16,350 nt of DNA from Microcaldota archaeon (GCA_030668565.1 DAOVFD010000007.1:1-16350), one strand, 5' to 3'; shown: positions 1 to 6,635, counted from the stretch's first letter. Made by a program: numbers and translations. The notes: generated by a model not told the origin, from the sequence alone.

Positions 1-630
1 GTAAATCCGACAAGGATGGAGCTCATAAATACAAAGGAGCGCATAGCCCTTGCCGTAAAGGGGCATAAGCTTCTGAAGCAGAAAAGGGATGCCCTTATCC
101 TTGAATTCTTCAAAATCCTGAAAAAAGCAAAGGATTTACGGGGTGAGCTTGCACAGAAAATGGCAAAGGGTTACAATTCCCTTGCGGTTGCGCAGCTCTA
201 CCATCCTGTTCACCAGCTTGAAAAGGTTTCTCTTGACCTCAGGAAGGATATAGACCTTGATGTTGAAGTGAAAAACGTCATGGGTGTTAAGATTCCTACT
301 ATTGAAGTTGAGATGGAGCATAAGGAATTCATAAGGCTTGACAGCTATTCTGTTGCAGGAACAAGTGCAAAGATTGACAATGCTGTCCAGGATTTCGATG
401 AGATTCTTGCCATGGTTATCAAACTTGCTGAAACAGAAACAGCGATTAAACGTCTTATTATTGAGATTGAAAAAACAAAAAGAAGGGTTAACGCTCTTGA
501 ATTTGTCCTTATCCCAAGGCTTGAAGACCAGAAGAACATGATTTCCTTCCGCCTTGATGAAATGGAAAGGGACAGCTTCGTAAGCCTCAAGAGCATAAAA
601 CGCAAGCTTGAGGAAAAAGAAGCAGGCTAA
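1..630 (+). CDS. atpD: A/V-type ATP synthase subunit D, 5'-truncated by window edge
   Basis: This is the central rotor-stalk subunit D of the archaeal A1Ao (V-type) ATP synthase. It sits inside the A3B3 head and couples head catalysis to ion flow through the membrane ring. The reading frame is open from base 1: the residues before the first internal ATG (base 16) read VNPTR, followed by MELINTKERIALAVKGHKLL, the conserved subunit D N-terminus (family form: NPTR-x-EL-x5-R-x3-A-x-KGHKLLK-x-KRDAL). The ATG at 16 is therefore internal and only a few N-terminal residues lie outside the window. The protein is almost wholly helical: an N-terminal coiled-coil strand, a central part rich in charged residues, and a long C-terminal helix ending in basic and acidic residues, as expected of the two-helix stalk. 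The other atp genes are probably upstream. Family assignment is firm. Confidence 0.95.
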   Translation, partial: VNPTRMELINTKERIALAVKGHKLLKQKRDALILEFFKILKKAKDLRGELAQKMAKGYNSLAVAQLYHPVHQLEKVSLDLRKDIDLDVEVKNVMGVKIPTIEVEMEHKEFIRLDSYSVAGTSAKIDNAVQDFDEILAMVIKLAETETAIKRLIIEIEKTKRRVNALEFVLIPRLEDQKNMISFRLDEMERDSFVSLKSIKRKLEEKEAG

Positions 631-707
631 CCATACTTATGTTTATTAACTTTAGCGCACAATAATCATTTTTAATGAAAGACAAATTTTTTTGAGAGGT
701 GTTTGAT

Positions 708-1031
708 ATGAATAGGAGTAGAATTACTGCTGCAGATGGAAGAGGGGTTGGAAAAAGAGCAGGACCTGTTAATTTTAATGGAAAAACAGGCGGGCAGGAT
801 AGAGGCCGGGGAATCCATTCATCAATACTGGTTGACCCGCCAGCAGATTTGGTTGAAAAAGCCGATGTTGAGGCAGCAAAAAATCCTTCATTACCCTCAC
901 GCGAAAGGGTAAGTGCAACACAAGCAGTATTCAAACCCGAAAACGTATGGAAAATTTTCAACGAATCACCCAATATCGATTCCAAAGAGCTTGCAAGATA
1001 TAAGTTGAGGGGCCTGGGATACGACGTGTAG
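708..1031 (+). CDS. Hypothetical small basic protein (107 aa)
   Basis: I do not recognise this protein. The ATG at 708 is preferred over an in-frame GTG at 699, because that GTG lies inside the Shine-Dalgarno sequence GAGAGGTG (694-701), which is well spaced from 708. The first ~40 residues are rich in Gly, Arg and Lys and look disordered (ADGRGVGKRAG, GGQDRGRG). The C-terminal ~40 residues look ordered, with a likely helix near ENVWKIFNES and the ending ELARYKLRGLGYDV. There is no signal peptide, membrane segment or cysteine cluster. A basic disordered tail followed by a short ordered domain would suit nucleic-acid or protein binding, but that is only inference. It stands alone between atpD and the SIMPL gene, with T-rich DNA downstream. 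Confidence 0.6.
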   Translation: MNRSRITAADGRGVGKRAGPVNFNGKTGGQDRGRGIHSSILVDPPADLVEKADVEAAKNPSLPSRERVSATQAVFKPENVWKIFNESPNIDSKELARYKLRGLGYDV

Positions 1032-1107
1032 GAAATAAGCCAAATCCCTGACAATTTACTTTTCTTTTTAAACTTTCTTTTTCAAGATAATTAATGGTGA
1101 TTAAATT

Positions 1108-1929
1108 ATGGCCGGAAATGATATTTGGAATTCAAACCTGGTTTTTGCTGTTATAGTAGGCGTAGCACTGCTTGGAGGAGCATACTTTCTCGCAGGTTCG
1201 ATGCCGCAGCCTGTTGTAAATATCGAGGAGAATCCGAATGTTTACGTTTCAAGCATTCCCCCCGAACATACGATAGATGTGAGCGCAATGGCAACCGATT
1301 ATGTCGACCCGGATATGCTTACGCTCAGCTTTACTGTTGAAAACGAGGCGGAAGATGCGACGGAATCGCAGACAGAAACCGCATCCGAAATAAATGCGGT
1401 GAAAGCAGCATTGACCGGATTCGGAATAAAGGACGAAAACATAAAAACAACCAGATATTCCGTGGATGTTGTAAGGACAAGTCATTATATCTGCGAAAAT
1501 GAAACGAGCAAGACTGACTGTTATTACGACTATGTAATAACCGGATACAAGACAACACACTCAATTAAGGTTAATGTTTACGACCTGGATAAAGGCGGAG
1601 ACATCGTTGATGCAGCAGCAGGTGCGGGCGCTGAAGTGGACTACATATCGTTTACGCTCAAGCCTGAAACAAGGGACACTGTAAACAACCAGCTTTTGGA
1701 AGAAGCATCTGCAAAAGCAAAGACAAAGGCGCAAAGTATTGCAACAGGATTAGGGGTAACTATCGGAGATGCATTCAGCGCATCAACCAGCTATGATTAC
1801 TATCCGACTTACAGGTCATACGACTATGCATATGCCGAAGCGGGCTCGGCACCGGCTCCATCAACAGAGCTTTCAGGAGGACAGATAGAGGTAACCGCAA
1901 GCGTTTATGCAAGCTTCGAGATTAAGTGA
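1108..1929 (+). CDS. SIMPL (DUF541) domain protein, membrane-anchored
   Basis: The 273-aa protein has one N-terminal hydrophobic segment (about residues 10-28, LVFAVIVGVALLGGAYFLAG) that should anchor it, with the rest outside the membrane. Residues ~55-273 match the SIMPL/DUF541 pattern: an opening strand with VSAMATDYVDPDMLTLSFTV, the alternating helix where residues such as ASEINAVKAAL precede GIKDENIKTTRYSV, a middle TGYKTTHSIKV strand, and the late helix EEASAKAKTKAQSIATGLGV followed by a Tyr/Ser-rich loop and a closing strand. SIMPL proteins are widespread periplasmic or surface proteins of unclear mechanism; some bacterial members are linked to oxidative stress tolerance. Two cysteines (ICENETSKTDC) could form a disulfide. 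The start has GGTGA at 1096-1100, and a TATA-like CTTTTTAAAC lies at 1064-1073. Confidence 0.88.
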   Translation: MAGNDIWNSNLVFAVIVGVALLGGAYFLAGSMPQPVVNIEENPNVYVSSIPPEHTIDVSAMATDYVDPDMLTLSFTVENEAEDATESQTETASEINAVKAALTGFGIKDENIKTTRYSVDVVRTSHYICENETSKTDCYYDYVITGYKTTHSIKVNVYDLDKGGDIVDAAAGAGAEVDYISFTLKPETRDTVNNQLLEEASAKAKTKAQSIATGLGVTIGDAFSASTSYDYYPTYRSYDYAYAEAGSAPAPSTELSGGQIEVTASVYASFEIK

Positions 1930-1941
1930 AAAATCAAATAG

Positions 1942-1970
1942 TCTTTTATTTTTTCTTTTCTTTTTATATT
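1942..1970 (+). terminator. T-rich terminator after the SIMPL gene
   Basis: Twenty-nine bases are nearly all T, with runs of four to six T separated by single C or A. They begin about 13 nt after the SIMPL stop and end at the next ATG (1972). Archaeal transcription stops at such T tracts without needing a hairpin. The same AT-rich DNA must also serve as promoter for the next gene, whose start directly abuts it, so that gene is probably leaderless or very short-leadered. Confidence 0.55.
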
Positions 1971-1971
1971 C

Positions 1972-2436
1972 ATGAACTGGAGACCGCATTTCATAATCGG
2001 TGCATTTGCAGGGGCGATAGTTGCACTTATATTGCAATTAAATATATTCGTTATTTTCCTTGCTGCGATAATAGGCGGAATCTCAGCACTTGCACCCGAT
2101 ATAGACCATGATTCGAGCAAAATAAGGAAAGCGGCCGACATTACTGTCCCCATTTTCGGTGTGTTCTTTTCCCTTTCCTCAATCTGCTATGCAGATGTCG
2201 GGTGTATAATTGCAAACTGGAGGACAATAATAATATCAGCACTTGCAATAACCGGTCTGTATACTATTGTAATCACTTATCTTAAGCCAAAGCACAGGGG
2301 AATAACACATACACTTCTGTTCGCATTAGTCTATTTTGGCCTGCTGTACACAGTTTCAAATTTTTCATTCGCACTTTTCGGTCTTGCAGGATATGTTTCG
2401 CATCTTGTTGCCGACCAGCATATAAAATTAATCTGA
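1972..2436 (+). CDS. YdjM/DUF457-type membrane-bound metal-dependent hydrolase
   Basis: A 154-aa polytopic membrane protein of the YdjM (DUF457) family, predicted metal-dependent hydrolases of unknown substrate. The family signature residues are visible in order: the N-terminal NWRPHFIIGAFAG with a His in the first helix, PDIDHDSS at about residues 42-49, the HRGITHT motif at about 106-112, and SHLVADQHI near the C-terminus. These His and Asp residues are the presumed metal ligands. At least four hydrophobic stretches alternate with them. It has no convincing Shine-Dalgarno site and starts two bases after a T-rich tract. Its last 9 bases overlap the end of the convergent gene on the other strand. 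The family call is good; the substrate is unknown. Confidence 0.8.
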   Translation: MNWRPHFIIGAFAGAIVALILQLNIFVIFLAAIIGGISALAPDIDHDSSKIRKAADITVPIFGVFFSLSSICYADVGCIIANWRTIIISALAITGLYTIVITYLKPKHRGITHTLLFALVYFGLLYTVSNFSFALFGLAGYVSHLVADQHIKLI

Positions 2437-3669
2437 TTTCCCGTTAACGAATGTGTGGTACGAATTTATGCATATCTCCCTTTCAGGCTCAGGCGTTATG
2501 AAATTGCAGATGCTGATATCCTCATTAAGTTTTGCTGATTCGGTATAACATTTGTTTTTCCATACCTCCTGGTCTATATCCGCACAATAAATGAAGTTCA
2601 GATTGGTATTATTCATTATCGAACCCACATAGCATGTTTTTGCATACCTGGGGTCGTCCATCAAATCGCACGCATGCGGATTGCCGTATTTCTTTGCATA
2701 TTCATAATAGCACTCGAACATATGTGTGGATGCAAGCCGGTTTATCTTGTCACACCCTGCTAAATCCCCGGTAATAAGGGAATAACTGATGTAGCAGTCC
2801 CACAGGTCGTTGAGTTCAAGCGGCCCCTGCTTACAGAAGTCCAGGTCATTGGTTTTTGCTGCAAAATACGAGAAGCAGTCAACCGCATAAGGACCATCCA
2901 CAGTTTCTATCTGGGTACATATCAACTTGTTATCGGACATTATGGCATAAAGCTGCCAGCAGTAATATCTTTCAGCCTGGGCCTCAAGGTCATCACACAT
3001 ATCTGTTCCTGCAAAATAAGACCTGCACGCCTGTCTTTCTGCCGCAAGGCTTATCTCCTCACACATCGAACTGTTTCCTGTTTCCAGACTGTAATTCATA
3101 AGACAGAGGTTATCATTCTCACAATAGGAAACATCTTCATGTGAAAGTGCAAGGCATATCTTCTGCTCGGTTCCGTTATAATAGTAACACGGGTCAAACG
3201 TCTGCTTGCACCTGAGTGCTTCGTCCTCCCATATGAGGTAATCACATATCGAAATATTGCCGGTTTTATTGGCATAATCCACTATACAATCATAAAGCAG
3301 GCTTTCATTTTCAACTTTAAGGCATGCATCGAAATTGTCAAACGCAATGGTTTCATAACAGGCCAGCGTCAGGGAAAAATTTGACATCCATTCGCAATAT
3401 CTTGTATCTTTCTCAGCCAAAGCCTTTTCCAAAAGACAATCATCATCACATACTTCTGTTATATTCTGTTCAGGTTCTGTTTCATTTTCAGTTTCGTTAT
3501 AATGTTCGTAAGGTATCTCACCATTTCCATTTGTCAAAGGCGGTACATATCCGTTTTCGCCGCTTAAAAGAAGAACCGCTGCAAAACCGATTATTATCAG
3601 TGCCAGAACTATGATTCCCAGTCTGATAATCCTTAATTTCTCCTTTGTTTCTTTATTGTGCCTGGCCAT
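2428..3669 (-). CDS. Membrane-anchored surface protein with 14 paired-cysteine helical repeats
   Basis: I do not recognise a named family. The 413-aa protein has a short basic N-terminus, one hydrophobic segment (about residues 17-35, GIIVLALIIIGFAAVLLLSG), a Gly/Pro/Asn/Glu-rich linker (about 36-70), then a long domain to the C-terminus. That domain contains 28 cysteines forming 14 successive pairs. The later units follow a common plan: Cys, ~9-13 residues, Cys, then an aromatic-rich helix such as YISYS or YYEYA, a turn with GD/GN, and the next Cys (examples: GCDKINRLASTHMFEC, ACDLMDDPRYAKTC, YCADIDQEVWKNKC). The period is about 22-26 residues. This suggests an alpha-solenoid stapled by disulfides, loosely like cysteine-rich Sel1/Hcp proteins. 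About eleven N-x-S/T sequons fit an exported, glycosylated protein. On its own strand the ATG is preceded by GGTGTGAG and a TTTAAAAATA box. Confidence 0.75.
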   Translation of the reverse strand: MARHNKETKEKLRIIRLGIIVLALIIIGFAAVLLLSGENGYVPPLTNGNGEIPYEHYNETENETEPEQNITEVCDDDCLLEKALAEKDTRYCEWMSNFSLTLACYETIAFDNFDACLKVENESLLYDCIVDYANKTGNISICDYLIWEDEALRCKQTFDPCYYYNGTEQKICLALSHEDVSYCENDNLCLMNYSLETGNSSMCEEISLAAERQACRSYFAGTDMCDDLEAQAERYYCWQLYAIMSDNKLICTQIETVDGPYAVDCFSYFAAKTNDLDFCKQGPLELNDLWDCYISYSLITGDLAGCDKINRLASTHMFECYYEYAKKYGNPHACDLMDDPRYAKTCYVGSIMNNTNLNFIYCADIDQEVWKNKCYTESAKLNEDISICNFITPEPEREICINSYHTFVNGKSD

Positions 3670-3804
3670 AAGATACTCTCACACCAAATATTTTTAAATT
3701 CTCTACTCGTTGGATTGCCTTGAAACTGGGAGAAAGTAAACTGGAGTGTTTTTCATTTTACGAGAAGCAAAAAAACCAATTTAAACACTTATGTTTTAGA
3801 TTAA

Positions 3805-3898
3805 CCTCCGCCCTTTTTGGGTGGAGTGGGAGGTGAGATGGAGCCGATTGGTGTACCATCTCCCTCATTTGGAGTTGGGCTCAGGGGGAAAGTTTTTT
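3805..3898. ncRNA. Candidate structured RNA upstream of EF-1A, strand uncertain
   Basis: This gene-free stretch is highly structured. Hairpin A pairs CTCCGCCC (3806-3813) with GGGTGGAG (3819-3826) around a T5 loop: 8 pairs, one G-T. Hairpin B pairs GAGATGG (3835-3841) with CCATCTC (3856-3862) and extends, past one bulged T, by GAGG (3830-3833) with CCTC (3863-3866). Loop bases AGCC (3842-3845) can pair with GGCT (3878-3881), a possible pseudoknot. Read on plus, an AATTTAAAC box (3778-3786) lies ~25 nt before hairpin A and T6 (3893-3898) could end the RNA. Read on minus, the A/T box at 3893-3903 could be the promoter and the A-run at 3771-3777 becomes a T7 terminator. It matches no tRNA, SRP, 5S or RNase P signature that I can see. 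Confidence 0.35.
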
Positions 3899-3976
3899 AA
3901 AATCCTGCTTCTTAAACTATTCCACCGTTTTTAATTGTAAAAAATGAAATAAGAGTAAATAAGAGTATTTGGAGGT
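3886..3976 (+). promoter_or_regulatory. EF-1A promoter and ribosome binding site
   Basis: A purine-rich BRE-like GGGAAAG (3886-3892) directly precedes a TATA box TTTTTTAAAA (3893-3902). That geometry would start transcription near 3925 and leave a leader of roughly 55 nt, A/T-rich with two copies of AAGAGTA. A strong Shine-Dalgarno GGAGGT (3971-3976) sits 6 nt before the EF-1A ATG, suited to a highly expressed gene. Box positions are seen; the transcription start is inferred. Confidence 0.5.
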
Positions 3977-3982
3977 AAGAAC

Positions 3983-5251
3983 ATGGCAAAGAAGGAACAC
4001 TTGAATTTAATCTTTATAGGGCATGTCGACTCAGGTAAGTCGACTACAGTAGGAAGAATCCTATATGAGACCGGGGCCATTTCCGAACAGGTTATGAACA
4101 AGATGAAGGACGAAGCGGCAAAACTCGGTAAGGCAACATTCGAGTTCGCATTCGTCATGGACAGCCTCAGAGAGGAAAGGGAAAGAGGTGTTACGATTGA
4201 CATCGCGCACAAGGAATTCGAGACACCGAAATACTACTGCACAATCATAGATGCCCCCGGACACAGGGACTTCGTTAAGAACATGATTACCGGTGCGTCC
4301 CAGGCAGATGCAGCAGTCCTCGTTATTTCGGTAAAGGATGGGGTCCAGCCACAGACCAAGGAGCACGCGTTCCTTGCAAAGGTTCTTGGTATCAACCAGA
4401 TTGCAATAAACATGAACAAGATGGATGCAGTCAACTACAGCCAGGCCGAATACGATAAGGTAAAGGCGGAAGTTGAAAAACTTCTGAAAGGTATAGGCTA
4501 CGATGTCTCAAAGATTAAATTCGTAGCAGCTTCAGGTTATGTAGGGGACAACATAACAAAGAAATCAACAAACATGCCGTGGTACACTGGTCCGACAATT
4601 CTTGAAATAATAGACCTGTTTGATGTGCCCCCAAAACCAAAGGACAAGGCACTCAGGCTTCCTGTCCAGGATGTATTCACGATTACCGGGCACGGTACCG
4701 TTCCTGTAGGAAGGGTTGAAACGGGTGTTATGAAGCCGAACACGTCTGTTGTGGTTATGCCCGCAGGTGCAAAGGGAGAGGTAAAGAAAATCGAGATGCA
4801 CCACCAGGAACTCACCGAAGCTATCCCTGGTGACAACGTAGGTTTCAACCTCAAGGGTGTTGACAAGAAGGATATCAGGAGAGGAGACGTAGTAGGTTCG
4901 GTAGACAATCCGCCAACCGTTGCTGCAGAGTTTACTGCACAGGTAGTCGTGCTTAACCATCCGACGGCAATTTCAGTTGGATATACACCAGTATTCCACA
5001 TCCACACTGCACAGTTTGCAGGAAGGGTTACCGAAATCGTTGAGAAAAAGGACCCGAAGACAGGACAACCGGTTGAAGGAAAAGTTGATTTCATCAAGAC
5101 TGGTGATGTTGCTGTCCTGAAAATCCAGCCGCTCAAGCCCATCGTGATAGAGAAGTTCTCTGACTTCGCACCTCTCGGAAGGTTCGCAATCAGGGATATG
5201 GGACAAACAGTAGCAGCAGGAGTCGTTCTCGAGGTTAAGAAGAAAGAGTAG
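3983..5251 (+). CDS. tuf: Translation elongation factor 1-alpha (aEF1A)
   Basis: A GTPase that delivers aminoacyl-tRNA to the ribosomal A site. All nucleotide-binding motifs are present: P-loop GHVDSGKS (residues 13-20), switch I with ERERGVTID (about 65-73), DAPGH (90-94), NKMD (145-148) and the late ASGYVGDN loop. The archaeal/eukaryotic FAFVMD-x-L-x-EERERG signature confirms EF-1A rather than bacterial EF-Tu; the usual Arg after FVMD is Ser here. Domain 2 begins around LRLPVQDVFTITGHGTVPVGRVE and domain 3 around FTAQVVVLNHPTAI, ending in GVVLEVKKKE. The length of 422 aa is normal. It is monocistronic, has its own promoter and strong RBS, is followed by a long T tract, and is flanked on both sides by structured gene-free DNA. 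Confidence 0.98.
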   Translation: MAKKEHLNLIFIGHVDSGKSTTVGRILYETGAISEQVMNKMKDEAAKLGKATFEFAFVMDSLREERERGVTIDIAHKEFETPKYYCTIIDAPGHRDFVKNMITGASQADAAVLVISVKDGVQPQTKEHAFLAKVLGINQIAINMNKMDAVNYSQAEYDKVKAEVEKLLKGIGYDVSKIKFVAASGYVGDNITKKSTNMPWYTGPTILEIIDLFDVPPKPKDKALRLPVQDVFTITGHGTVPVGRVETGVMKPNTSVVVMPAGAKGEVKKIEMHHQELTEAIPGDNVGFNLKGVDKKDIRRGDVVGSVDNPPTVAAEFTAQVVVLNHPTAISVGYTPVFHIHTAQFAGRVTEIVEKKDPKTGQPVEGKVDFIKTGDVAVLKIQPLKPIVIEKFSDFAPLGRFAIRDMGQTVAAGVVLEVKKKE

Positions 5252-5252
5252 A

Positions 5253-5287
5253 TTCTTTTTTTTTCTTATTTTTATTTTCTATTTTTC
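5253..5287 (+). terminator. T-tract terminator of EF-1A
   Basis: Immediately after the TAG stop there are about 35 bases dominated by T, including a run of nine, broken by single C or A. This is a typical strong archaeal intrinsic terminator and isolates EF-1A from the structured elements downstream. Confidence 0.7.
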
Positions 5288-5303
5288 TGATTGTATTGTA
5301 AAT

Positions 5304-5358
5304 CTTATCGATTTCCAATGTGGACAAAGTTTGCAACTTTGTCCTTGCCGGCGATAAG
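5304..5358. repeat. Long two-tier inverted repeat / hairpin
   Basis: The inner stem is a perfect 10-bp inverted repeat, GGACAAAGTT (5322-5331) with AACTTTGTCC (5335-5344), separated by only TGC. It is extended by CAA (5316-5318) with TTG (5345-5347) past a 3-nt bulge, and closed by a perfect 7-bp outer stem, CTTATCG (5304-5310) with CGATAAG (5352-5358). It lies in the convergent gap after the EF-1A T tract and outside any coding frame. It could be an RNA hairpin, a dispersed palindromic repeat or a protein-binding site; the sequence alone does not decide. Confidence 0.6.
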
Positions 5359-5390
5359 GCTCACGCTGATTTTTCAAAATAAAAAAAAAA

Positions 5391-5502
5391 GGGTAGAAAT
5401 CCCCTGGTCGGAGGATTTCTGAGTGGGAGGATAAGGGAGAAAAGATGCCACATAGGATGAGTGAGGGTTGAGAGGCGGGAGGTGGACATCTATTCTCTAC
5501 CT
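5391..5502 (-). ncRNA. Candidate small RNA (about 112 nt) with CCTCCC-rich single strands
   Basis: On the minus strand a TATA-like TATATTT (5522-5528) is ~25 nt before a GGTAGA start near 5501, and the element ends directly at a T10 tract (A10 at 5381-5390 on plus). Three stems are visible in plus coordinates: closing stem GGTAG/CTACC (5392-5396 with 5497-5501), an 8-bp hairpin AGAAATCC/GGATTTCT (5395-5402 with 5413-5420, sharing its first two bases with the closing stem, so one must yield there), and GATGCCAC (5444-5451) with GTGG+CATC (5482-5490, one bulged A). The unpaired parts are almost pure pyrimidine on minus and carry several CTCCC/CCTCCC motifs. It is not a recognisable tRNA, SRP, RNase P or C/D-box RNA. 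It could instead be the 3' UTR of the upstream winged-helix gene on the same strand. Confidence 0.4.
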
Positions 5503-5529
5503 TGCCATGGATAAGCATTCCCAAATATA

Positions 5530-5958
5530 CTAAGGAAAGAAGAAAACCTTCTTCCCGACCTGTTTTTTCTTTAACAGGCCCATGTTGCACAGTCTGTTCA
5601 ACCGTGCTGACGCGGCGTTTTTTCCTCGATACTTGAATTTTTTCCTGACGTTTTCAGCAGTTACTTTTTCCTGCTTCTTCACGAAGGCAAGGATCTGTTC
5701 GTCTATCTCAGGCAGGAATGTTTCCCCTTCAACAGGAACACCTGCGCTCTTTCCTTCAAGTTCATCGAGTCTTGCAAGCACGTTCTTGAGTATTCTGTTC
5801 GTATTTTCCCTTTCTTCAAGGAGTTTGTACACCAGTTCTCCGAGAACGACGGGGTCCTTGAACTTTGCCATGTTTTCTTCGAGGTCGCTTCTCAGTTCAC
5901 TTTCGAATGCGCTTCCGCCGACGTTAGATTTAAATACCTTGTCTTTGTTATTCTTCAT
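5530..5958 (-). CDS. Winged-helix DNA-binding protein (142 aa)
   Basis: A probable transcription regulator. The ATG at 5958 is chosen because GGTGAT (5965-5970 on plus) lies 6 nt before it; an upstream in-frame ATG (5994) and TTG (6012) have no such site. Residues ~30-75 form a charged helical segment (ELVYKLLEERENTNRILKNV then LARLDELEG), likely a coiled-coil dimerisation region. Residues ~85-142 form a winged helix: DEQILAFVKKQEKVTAENVR, then SARLNRLCNMGLL as recognition helix, then a basic hairpin KKKQVGKKVFF as wing. No ligand or metal site is visible. It is transcribed away from the HTH-PIN operon across a shared regulatory region (5959-6083), so cross- or auto-regulation of that operon is plausible but unproven. 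Confidence 0.75.
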   Translation of the reverse strand: MKNNKDKVFKSNVGGSAFESELRSDLEENMAKFKDPVVLGELVYKLLEERENTNRILKNVLARLDELEGKSAGVPVEGETFLPEIDEQILAFVKKQEKVTAENVRKKFKYRGKNAASARLNRLCNMGLLKKKQVGKKVFFFP

Positions 5959-6015
5959 ACTGACATCACCGACGTGATTGTTGGGTCGAACCATTGCGAT
6001 AATATCACGCAACTG

Positions 6016-6044
6016 TCATGATATGATCATGATATATTTATAAA
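6016..6044. promoter_or_regulatory. Divergent promoter with 9-bp direct-repeat operator candidate
   Basis: TCATGATAT occurs twice, at 6016-6024 and 6027-6035, offset by 11 bp, about one helical turn; each copy includes a palindromic TCATGA. It abuts TATTTATAAA (6035-6044), a TATA box readable on both strands. On plus it predicts a start near 6065, upstream of the GGTGA/TTG start of the HTH gene. On minus it predicts a start near 6015, giving a leader of about 55 nt for the winged-helix gene. A protein bound to the repeats would cover the BRE side of one promoter and the initiation site of the other. Confidence 0.45.
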
Positions 6045-6083
6045 CCTATCATGGTCAATTCACATTTATATAAAGGTGAACAC

Positions 6084-6635
6084 TTGAGCTCTCTAAAATA
6101 TCTTTCTTCCTCGATTCTTGAATCATTCAAAAAAAGAAGGGACAAGAAGCTCAGAAAAATCAAGGACGCTCTCATCAAGGAGGCATCGATAAATTCCAGT
6201 AGACTCTACTTTGAACTTGCTGTGGTTGCATACATACTGTCAAAAATAACCTCCAAGCCCAGGCTTACAGGTCCGGAATACCATGGCTATCTTAAAGAGA
6301 TAGAGGTGGCGGTAAGGGAACTGGCAAACGCCACGAGGCAGGGAAAAAAGGATGAGGAGCTTTTTGCATTTATCAAAAAAATAGAAAAGAGCGTAAACAG
6401 GATGGAAAGGGTGGACCAGAGATTTTTCAGGGACCTTGTGTCCAAGGGAAGACTGAAACTGGCGGCAACGATGTATGCCCAGGGTCTGTCACTGGGAACG
6501 GCTTCTGACATGAGCGGCATGGATAAGCATGACATTCAGGACTACGCTGGGAACACCCTGATGTTTGACCGTGTGAAGGAAGAGGTCAGGCCGAAGGAAC
6601 GGATGAAAAAATTAAAGAGGTACGTTAAGAAATGA
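6084..6635 (+). CDS. Helical HTH protein, putative partner of the downstream PIN nuclease
   Basis: No named family is recognised. I choose TTG at 6084 as start: GGTGA (6075-6079) lies 4 nt before it, whereas the in-frame ATG at 6051 has no such site and falls only ~10 nt after the TATA box at 6035-6044. This gives 183 aa; the ATG would give 194. The protein is highly charged and helical: a basic N-terminal helix (FKKRRDKKLRKIKDALIKEA), a hydrophobic central helix (LYFELAVVAYILSKI), another charged stretch, and a C-terminal segment KLAATMYAQGLSLGTASDMS followed by GMDKHDIQDYAGNT that reads like a helix-turn-helix. Its stop overlaps the PIN gene start by ATGA, so the two are translationally coupled. 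The arrangement resembles an antitoxin-toxin pair, but the function is inferred from context. Confidence 0.7.
   Translation: MSSLKYLSSSILESFKKRRDKKLRKIKDALIKEASINSSRLYFELAVVAYILSKITSKPRLTGPEYHGYLKEIEVAVRELANATRQGKKDEELFAFIKKIEKSVNRMERVDQRFFRDLVSKGRLKLAATMYAQGLSLGTASDMSGMDKHDIQDYAGNTLMFDRVKEEVRPKERMKKLKRYVKK

Noticed and set aside
4537..5142. Long minus-strand open frame opposite EF-1A.
   Set aside because: It is a shadow of the strongly conserved EF-1A coding frame, with no RBS or recognisable domain.
5391..5502. Possible tRNA, RNase P RNA, SRP RNA, 5S rRNA or C/D-box sRNA.
   Set aside because: I looked for T-loop GTTCRA, RNase P and SRP core motifs and paired C (RTGATGA)/D (CTGA) boxes on both strands and did not find a consistent set.
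5530..5590. GAAG/CTTC-type inverted repeat near the winged-helix gene stop as a terminator.
   Set aside because: It is not followed by a T tract on the minus strand; the first strong T run on that strand is at 5390-5381, after the candidate small RNA.
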